9,427 bases of DNA from CAZNPL01 sp964574815. GTDB taxonomy: Bacteria; Planctomycetota; Phycisphaerae; UBA1845. Positions 5,485-9,427 of the stretch are shown here, one piece after another. The notes beneath the pieces are model-generated. The model searched no databases, was not told the origin of the DNA, and saw only the letters and a program-made list of their open reading frames with translations. The stretch is from contig CAZNPL010000077.1 in NCBI GenBank assembly GCA_964574815.1, forward strand, positions 1 to 9,427. Direction: 5' to 3'. How positions within the stretch are numbered: position 1 is the stretch's first letter; every line of letters begins with the position of its first letter. The translations under genes and the position numbers were made by a program.

Positions 5485-6030
5485 CTACTCAGTGTCGATG
5501 CGAATAGCCAATTTACACTGAAGGCAAGGTAGGCAACGTCGATCATTTTCGGGCGCGGGCGAGTACCTGAAGGAGGTAGGCCTAAGCGTGAGTTCGATGC
5601 GCTCAACTCCGCGGCTGAACAGTGTGCCGGCGTCGCGCCACGCCATGAGCACGCCTCTATCGTACCCCTCCGGAAGAGCTTCACCTGTGCCCTGCACTTC
5701 GGCCAACCCGAGCACGGCCTTCTCCAGGATATCCACGCCGAAGTCCATATTGGGCAGACGTGATCCGGTTTGCTTACGGTCAAAACCGAGGACGGCCGCC
5801 GGACTGCCGTGTGTCAACAGCACAAGATCGAGTGCCACCTCCTCCTTGATGTTTCGCGGCGGCTGTCCTCGCTGCACGCTCTCGGCGCTGCCCATCAGGA
5901 CGCGCCCGGTCCGCTGAAGTGCTTTGTTCAAGTTCGTCAAGAACATCAACAAGTGCGGCACCGGAATCTTGCCGGGACCGACCGCCCTTCCATCGAAACG
6001 TATCTTCAACACTGGGTCATGTTCGTTCAT
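5485..6030 (-). CDS. Unrecognised protein, partner of the DUF4391 gene
   Basis: A 181-aa soluble protein with no transmembrane segment. It begins LKIRFDGRAVGPGKIPVPHLL, split here as a strand followed by a helical stretch MFLTNLNKALQRTG. A second conserved-looking stretch is KEEVALDLVLLTHGSPAAVLGFDR. The end is RRCLPCLQC, a short cysteine cluster unlike the rest of the protein, so the C-terminus may be shortened or frameshifted relative to relatives. I cannot assign a family or activity. The ATG at 6030 follows AGGAGG with 7 nt spacing. It starts 31 bp after the DUF4391 gene on the same strand, so the two are probably one operon. As cargo between an element's control genes and an insertion sequence, it could be part of a defence or toxin-antitoxin-type locus, which is inference from position only. 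Confidence 0.65.
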   Translation of the reverse strand: MNEHDPVLKIRFDGRAVGPGKIPVPHLLMFLTNLNKALQRTGRVLMGSAESVQRGQPPRNIKEEVALDLVLLTHGSPAAVLGFDRKQTGSRLPNMDFGVDILEKAVLGLAEVQGTGEALPEGYDRGVLMAWRDAGTLFSRGVERIELTLRPTSFRYSPAPENDRRCLPCLQCKLAIRIDTE

Positions 6031-6061
6031 GGCTGGGCCTCCTGCATTCCGCCTACTGCCC

Positions 6062-6775
6062 TCATAGGCTCTTCACGTCTTCGATGCCCGCTTGGCGGAG
6101 GATCTGAACGGCGTTGGTCTTGACCACGTCGTCCTTGAAGCCCGCGTCTTTGAAGACGACGCGCATGATCCCCGGCTTCAGCTCCTCTTTGAGCTTGGCA
6201 ACGCCTTCGACGGCTTCGATGGTAAGCCGAGCACAATCCAGCGCGATCAGCCGGTCCACCAACGCCGAGTAGAAGGCGTAGAAGTGCGTATGCGGCAGCG
6301 ACGACGCCGCGAGGCTGTCGAGAAACGCGGCCTGCGGTTCGGTTGGCGCAGAAAGGTCAATCCAGTCGGTGGCGTAGAACTCGTCGACCACGATCGCCCC
6401 GTGCTCGGCCTGGCTGAACCGCTTGTGCGCGAGGCTCATCACGCAGGACCGCTCGTGAGCGAAGACCACGACGAGCGGGTACGGGATCGCACGGTGGATG
6501 ACCTCCGCGATGCGGCTGGTCCGATTCCGCGTCTTCAGGTTGACTTCGAGAACTGCGACTTCGAGGTACTCCCGCTCACTGTCCTCGTGGGCCTGGATCG
6601 GAATCGTGCTCGGCTTGAGCGTGTACTGCCATAGGATAGTGTCGATGTCGTCCCGGAACGCCTTCTTGTCGGTCACGCCGAGGACGGCGTTCTCCTGGAA
6701 GAGCTTCTTGAAGACGCGCTTGCCGAGGTGGCACGGCTCCGGGATTGCCAGCTTGTTGTACAGGCTTTCAATCAC
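6062..6775 (-). CDS. DUF4391-family protein
   Basis: A 237-aa protein recognised as DUF4391 by its ordered motifs: FRDDIDTILWQYTLKPSTI (about 40-58), REYLEVAVLEVNL (about 69-81), RIAEVIHRAIPYPLVVVF (about 88-105), SLAHKRFSQAE and ATDWIDL (about 134-140), then a helical C-terminal half. The length suits the family. Its activity is unknown; from memory such genes often sit beside helicase and DNA-methyltransferase genes of restriction-like loci. No such partner remains in this window. The start is GTG at 6775, with AGGAG about 10 nt upstream. The IS91 transposase remnant ends only about 30 bp upstream, so the native promoter and any upstream partner gene are missing. The 181-aa gene follows 31 bp downstream. 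Confidence 0.8.
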   Translation of the reverse strand: MIESLYNKLAIPEPCHLGKRVFKKLFQENAVLGVTDKKAFRDDIDTILWQYTLKPSTIPIQAHEDSEREYLEVAVLEVNLKTRNRTSRIAEVIHRAIPYPLVVVFAHERSCVMSLAHKRFSQAEHGAIVVDEFYATDWIDLSAPTEPQAAFLDSLAASSLPHTHFYAFYSALVDRLIALDCARLTIEAVEGVAKLKEELKPGIMRVVFKDAGFKDDVVKTNAVQILRQAGIEDVKSL

Positions 6776-6806
6776 GCCGACGTTGCTCCTGCTGCGTTCC
6801 CAAGGA

Positions 6807-7544
6807 TTAGACGACCCAATCCGTTCGGACCGCAGCGCGGATCAACCTCTCAAACTCCCTGGGCTGGCGCAACGCGGCAACTTGACCGTGGAACTTGAGC
6901 TTGTCGGACCGATGCGCCTCGCGCAGCATGGCGATGAACTTGCCGCGAAAGACCTTGCTGAGAACTCGGACGGGGAGGAAGAAGCCGTCTTTACACGATA
7001 TCCAGCGGGACCCGTCTGGCGAAAGCCCGCCGCCGGGCACGACGCAATGCAGATGAGGATGTTGCATGAGGTTCTGGCCCCACGTGTGCAACACAGCCAG
7101 AAAACCGATCCGCGCACCAAGGTGCTTCGGGTCGGCCGCAATCTGAAGCAGCGTTCTGGACGCGGCTCGGAAGAGAATGTCGTAAACGACGCGCTTGTTT
7201 TGAAGGCCGAGAGAACCAATCGCGTCGGGCAGGGTGAAAACCACGTGGTAATACGGCACCGGCAGGAGTTCTGAGCTCCGCGCTTCAAGCCAATCGTGGC
7301 GAGCCGCGGCCTGGCACTTCGGGCAGTGCCGGTTTCGGCATGAGTTGTAGGCGATCTCTTCGTGGCCGCAGTGATCGCACCGGTTCTTATGGCCACCGAG
7401 CACCGCTGTGCGGCATGCCGTCAAGGCGCCGAGGACTCGCTTGTGTTCGACGGTGGTGATCGCATCGTACCGCGCGAGATAATCGGCCGTGTGCGTGCGA
7501 ATGACATTGGCCAGTTCGAGTCCGCCGCGGGCGAACATGGTCAT
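6807..7544 (-). pseudogene. tnpA: IS91-family transposase, C-terminally truncated
   Basis: A 245-aa remnant of an IS91-type HUH transposase, the rolling-circle type. The N-terminal zinc-binding region has Cys56, Cys59, Cys69, Cys74 and Cys77 (CDHCG, then SCRNRHCPKC). The HUH metal-binding motif is His164 and His166 in HPHLHCVVPGGG. The reading frame stops directly after RTDWVV, a point at which family members continue with a conserved segment and then the Y-motif carrying the nucleophilic tyrosine(s). From memory, full-length proteins are about 370-400 aa, so roughly the last 130-150 residues are lost and the protein should be inactive. Start ATG at 7544 overlaps the stop of the upstream recombinase gene (ATGA, 7541-7544), as in IS91 elements that carry a recombinase. 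The end of the gene marks a rearrangement junction with the DUF4391 region. Confidence 0.88.
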
Positions 7545-8401
7545 GGCGCTGCCGCTTCCACCTTCTTCGCCTCAAGTAGATCGAGCGGGCTGGGCGTGGA
7601 TTGCAGCTTGGCCTGGGAGACGTGCGTGTAGATCGCGGTTGTGCTCAGCGCGCGATGACCGAGCAGCACCTGAATGGTTCTGAGATCCGTGCCGTGGTCC
7701 AGCAAGTGGGTGGCGAAGCTGTGCCGCAAGATGTGCACCGACACGTGCTTGCCCAAGGCGGCGCGGTTGGCGATGTCGCTGCAAAGACGATTGACGGTTG
7801 AGGCGTGGATTGGTCGGTCGGGGCGTTCGCCGGGGAAGAGCCATGTAGTTGGGCGGCGAAGGGTCCAATACTCCCGGAGCTCGATGAGCAGTTTGTCGGC
7901 AAGCTTAACGTAGCGGTCCTTGAAGCCCTTGCCCTGGCGAACGCGAATGAGCATCCTCGAGCTGTCGATGTCTTCGACACGGAGATTGACCAATTCCGAC
8001 ACCCGCAGGCCGGTCGCGTACGCGGTCATGAAGATAGCCCTGTGTTTGGGATTCTTGATGACTCTGAAGAACCGCTGGACCTCGTCAGGACTGAGGATGA
8101 CGGGAAGACGTTTGGTCTTCTTGGGGCACGGGATGCCGTCGAGTAGGTGCGGTCGGCCAAGCGTCGTGTGGTAGAGGAATCGAAGGGCACAGAGCGTTTG
8201 ATTGTAAAAGCTCCAGGAGGCCCGGCGCTCGTTGACAATATGCAACAGATACGTACGGACGTCTTCAGGTTCGAGTTCTTCGGGCGATTTCTGGAAAAAC
8301 GCGGCGAACCGGGCCACCACGCTCACGTACACGCGCTGTGTGTGCGGCGACAGGTTCCTCATCTTCATGTCCTCGGTCATTCGGGTGCGCAACGGCGTCA
8401 T
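7541..8401 (-). CDS. Tyrosine recombinase of the IS91-type element
   Basis: A 286-aa integrase/XerC-like enzyme. The SAM-like core-binding domain (about 8-90) begins MTEDMKMRNLSPHTQRVYV, and the catalytic domain is about 100-265. All catalytic residues are visible: Arg133 in TGLRVSEL, Lys158 in GKGFKDR, His223 and Arg226 in HILRHSFATHLL, His249 in LLGHRALSTT, and nucleophile Tyr258 in AIYTHV. It therefore looks active. The frame is open to 8704, but the ATG at 8401 is chosen because AAGGAG lies 7 nt upstream and family homology begins there; the extension is low-complexity. The stop overlaps the transposase start by 4 bp (ATGA), so the two are translationally coupled. Its role in IS91 transposition is not established; resolution of transposition products has been an obvious idea. 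Confidence 0.93.
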   Translation of the reverse strand: MTPLRTRMTEDMKMRNLSPHTQRVYVSVVARFAAFFQKSPEELEPEDVRTYLLHIVNERRASWSFYNQTLCALRFLYHTTLGRPHLLDGIPCPKKTKRLPVILSPDEVQRFFRVIKNPKHRAIFMTAYATGLRVSELVNLRVEDIDSSRMLIRVRQGKGFKDRYVKLADKLLIELREYWTLRRPTTWLFPGERPDRPIHASTVNRLCSDIANRAALGKHVSVHILRHSFATHLLDHGTDLRTIQVLLGHRALSTTAIYTHVSQAKLQSTPSPLDLLEAKKVEAAAP

Positions 8402-8681
8402 GCGAAGCTCCTTCGACAAGGCTAATCCAGCCGGACCGCCCGGCGCGGCTCGGTGTCGAAACGCATGAGAACATTGATTCCCTGAATTCCAAGTCGAGAA
8501 GACCGACCGATGACGTGCGGGAATTGGGCGGCGGCGAAACCCCTTGCGCCGACCGCACGATTTATGATAACTGGTTCTATCATCAAGCGCGTCGTTGGGC
8601 CGAGACGCAAAAACCGCGGATAAACGGAGGATTTCGACGGTGAGGTCCACGCCGGAATGAGTGCGCACGGAGGCATGACCC
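8402..8681. other. Divergent intergenic region with palindromes (probable IS terminus)
   Basis: This 280-bp gap separates two divergent recombinase genes. It holds a long-range inverted repeat CGTGCGG (8514-8520) / CCGCACG (8553-8559) and an ATGATA/TATCAT dyad (8564-8583) enclosing GTTC. GTTC/GAAC is the target tetranucleotide class used by IS91. The terminus of the IS91-type element and promoters for both genes should be here. A possible rightward pair, TTGCGC (8544-8549) and GATAAC (8566-8571) with 16 bp, is weak. No gene is supported in the gap. Confidence 0.45.
8564..8583. repeat. ATGATA/TATCAT inverted repeat
   Basis: A perfect 6-bp dyad with an 8-bp centre containing GTTC. It is AT-rich relative to its surroundings and lies about midway between the divergent recombinase genes. 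It may be a recombinase or regulator binding site, a promoter element, or part of the IS end. Confidence 0.45.
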
Positions 8682-9427
8682 ATGAGCAACGATACGCCGA
8701 CCATCGCCGTCAGCCCGATGGTGCGGATGGATGCCGCGTTTTCGGCAATGCCACCAACACTCTTGGGGCATGCGACGCCGGATGTCCGCCGTCGTGTCGA
8801 GAAGTTCTATGCGTCGGTCGCCGACTTATTTGAGCTCTGGGTTGCTCGACGGCGAAGCCCGCACACGCAACGTGCGTACCGCCAGGACGTGACCAGCTTC
8901 ATCAACTTCATGCACTTGCAATGGCCCGAAGAATCTTGGCGGATGTACACCGTTTCGGTGAAGGATGTCCAGGCCTTCCGTGAGAAACTGATCGTCCGCG
9001 GAGCCGCGCCCAAGACGATGAATCGGCGAATCTCGTCGTTATCGAGCTTCTACAAGTTCCTCGCGGCAACGGCGGCCGAGCTTCGACTTCCGATCACCGT
9101 ACCAAACCCGGCACATGCCCAGTTCATCAGTCGGGAATGCAATGACCCCGTCCACGAGACCAAGGCACTATCTGCCACGCGTGCGCGCCAATTGATGAGT
9201 ATGCCCGCCGGTGACACGCTGGTCGAAGCCCGTGACCGGGCGATCCTGAAGTTCTATCTGTACACGGGCGCACGGCTCGGTGCCGGCTGCCGGCTCAAGG
9301 TCACTGACTTCCATCGTGACGGCGAAGAAGCCACCATTCGGCTCAGCGAAAAAGGCGGCCGGCACCGAACGATCGTGTCCTTCCGGCAAGGCTGCGTGCG
9401 GGTTTTTTCTCCGGTGGCGGCCGGTCA
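8682..9427 (+). CDS. Tyrosine recombinase, cut by the window end
   Basis: At least 248 codons, running off the right edge. The N-terminal ~45 residues are an extension, and the core-binding domain (about 46-150) carries SPHTQRAYRQDVTSFINFM and KTMNRRISSLSSFYKFL. The catalytic domain starts near 160 with the first catalytic arginine, Arg198, in TGARLG, and the probable beta-hairpin Lys224 in SEKGGRHRTI. The His-x-x-Arg, His and Tyr motifs would lie beyond the window. The ATG at 8682 has GGAGG with 8 nt spacing. It is divergent from the IS91-type recombinase and only distantly similar to it, so it belongs to another element or a neighbouring gene set. The last ~17 codons (from about 9375) no longer resemble the usual continuation of the family, so a frameshift or rearrangement near the edge is possible. 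Confidence 0.85.
   Translation, partial: MSNDTPTIAVSPMVRMDAAFSAMPPTLLGHATPDVRRRVEKFYASVADLFELWVARRRSPHTQRAYRQDVTSFINFMHLQWPEESWRMYTVSVKDVQAFREKLIVRGAAPKTMNRRISSLSSFYKFLAATAAELRLPITVPNPAHAQFISRECNDPVHETKALSATRARQLMSMPAGDTLVEARDRAILKFYLYTGARLGAGCRLKVTDFHRDGEEATIRLSEKGGRHRTIVSFRQGCVRVFSPVAAG

Larger units (their letters stand above)
6807..8401 (-). mobile_element. Truncated IS91-family element with accessory tyrosine recombinase
   Basis: The element consists of a tyrosine recombinase gene and an overlapping IS91-type transposase gene in one orientation, a known arrangement in a subgroup of the IS91 family. The transposase 3' end and the adjacent origin end of the element are missing at 6807. 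The other terminus must lie between 8402 and 8681, and I could not fix it. Candidates are the inverted repeats near 8514-8583. No flanking target duplication is expected for this family. Confidence 0.75.

Noticed and set aside
5472..5486. AGCCTA/TGGGCT hairpin as terminator of the DUF4391 operon
   Set aside because: Only a 6-bp stem with a wobble, no T run, and overlap with the stop codon of the 181-aa gene.
6092..7274. Long plus-strand frames opposite DUF4391 and the transposase
   Set aside because: Antisense shadows of recognised genes; no motif or ribosome binding site.
8402..8704. N-terminal extension of the IS91-type recombinase to 8704
   Set aside because: The added ~100 residues are unlike recombinases, and a consensus ribosome binding site precedes the ATG at 8401.

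Overview
The window is GC-rich bacterial DNA and reads as the left part of an integrated mobile element next to a host tRNA gene. The host cannot be named from the sequence. Strong GGAGG-type ribosome binding sites, an IS91-type transposase coupled to its own tyrosine recombinase, and the style of the small proteins fit a Planctomycetota-like or other environmental Gram-negative genome. That is an impression, not a proof.

Layout: (1) Bases 1-466 are non-coding, with short 8-bp tandem repeats and a duplicated 16-mer. (2) 467-928 (-) is a small four-helix membrane protein, probably host. (3) 1261-1331 is tRNA-Gly(CCC) with a promoter and a strong terminator. It is the likely integration site. 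(4) 1463-5334 (-) is the core of the integrated element. Reading leftwards it has an ImmR-like XRE repressor, an ImmA/IrrE-like metalloprotease, a 92-aa protein of a mobile-element-associated type, an unknown 107-aa protein, two excisionase-like HTH proteins and a complete tyrosine integrase ending about 130 bp from the tRNA. (5) 5485-6775 (-) is a two-gene cargo operon: a DUF4391 protein and an unrecognised 181-aa protein, possibly the remnant of a larger defence locus. (6) 6807-8401 (-) is an IS91-family element with an intact tyrosine recombinase overlapping a transposase that has lost its C-terminal third. (7) 8682 to the window end (+) is the start of a third tyrosine recombinase, divergent from the second and cut by the window edge.

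How it may work together: the repressor-protease pair resembles the ICEBs1/phage ImmR-ImmA switch, in which proteolysis of the repressor derepresses excision. Two 18-bp imperfect palindromes matching at 15 of 18 positions lie just upstream of the repressor gene and of the 92-aa gene. The second site heads the leftward gene set that ends in the two HTH genes and the integrase. This gives a self-consistent model of repressor autoregulation plus repression of the integration/excision genes. The IS91 remnant abuts the 5' side of the DUF4391 gene and appears to have removed an upstream partner gene. Its transposase can no longer work alone. No CRISPR array, rRNA or riboswitch was seen.
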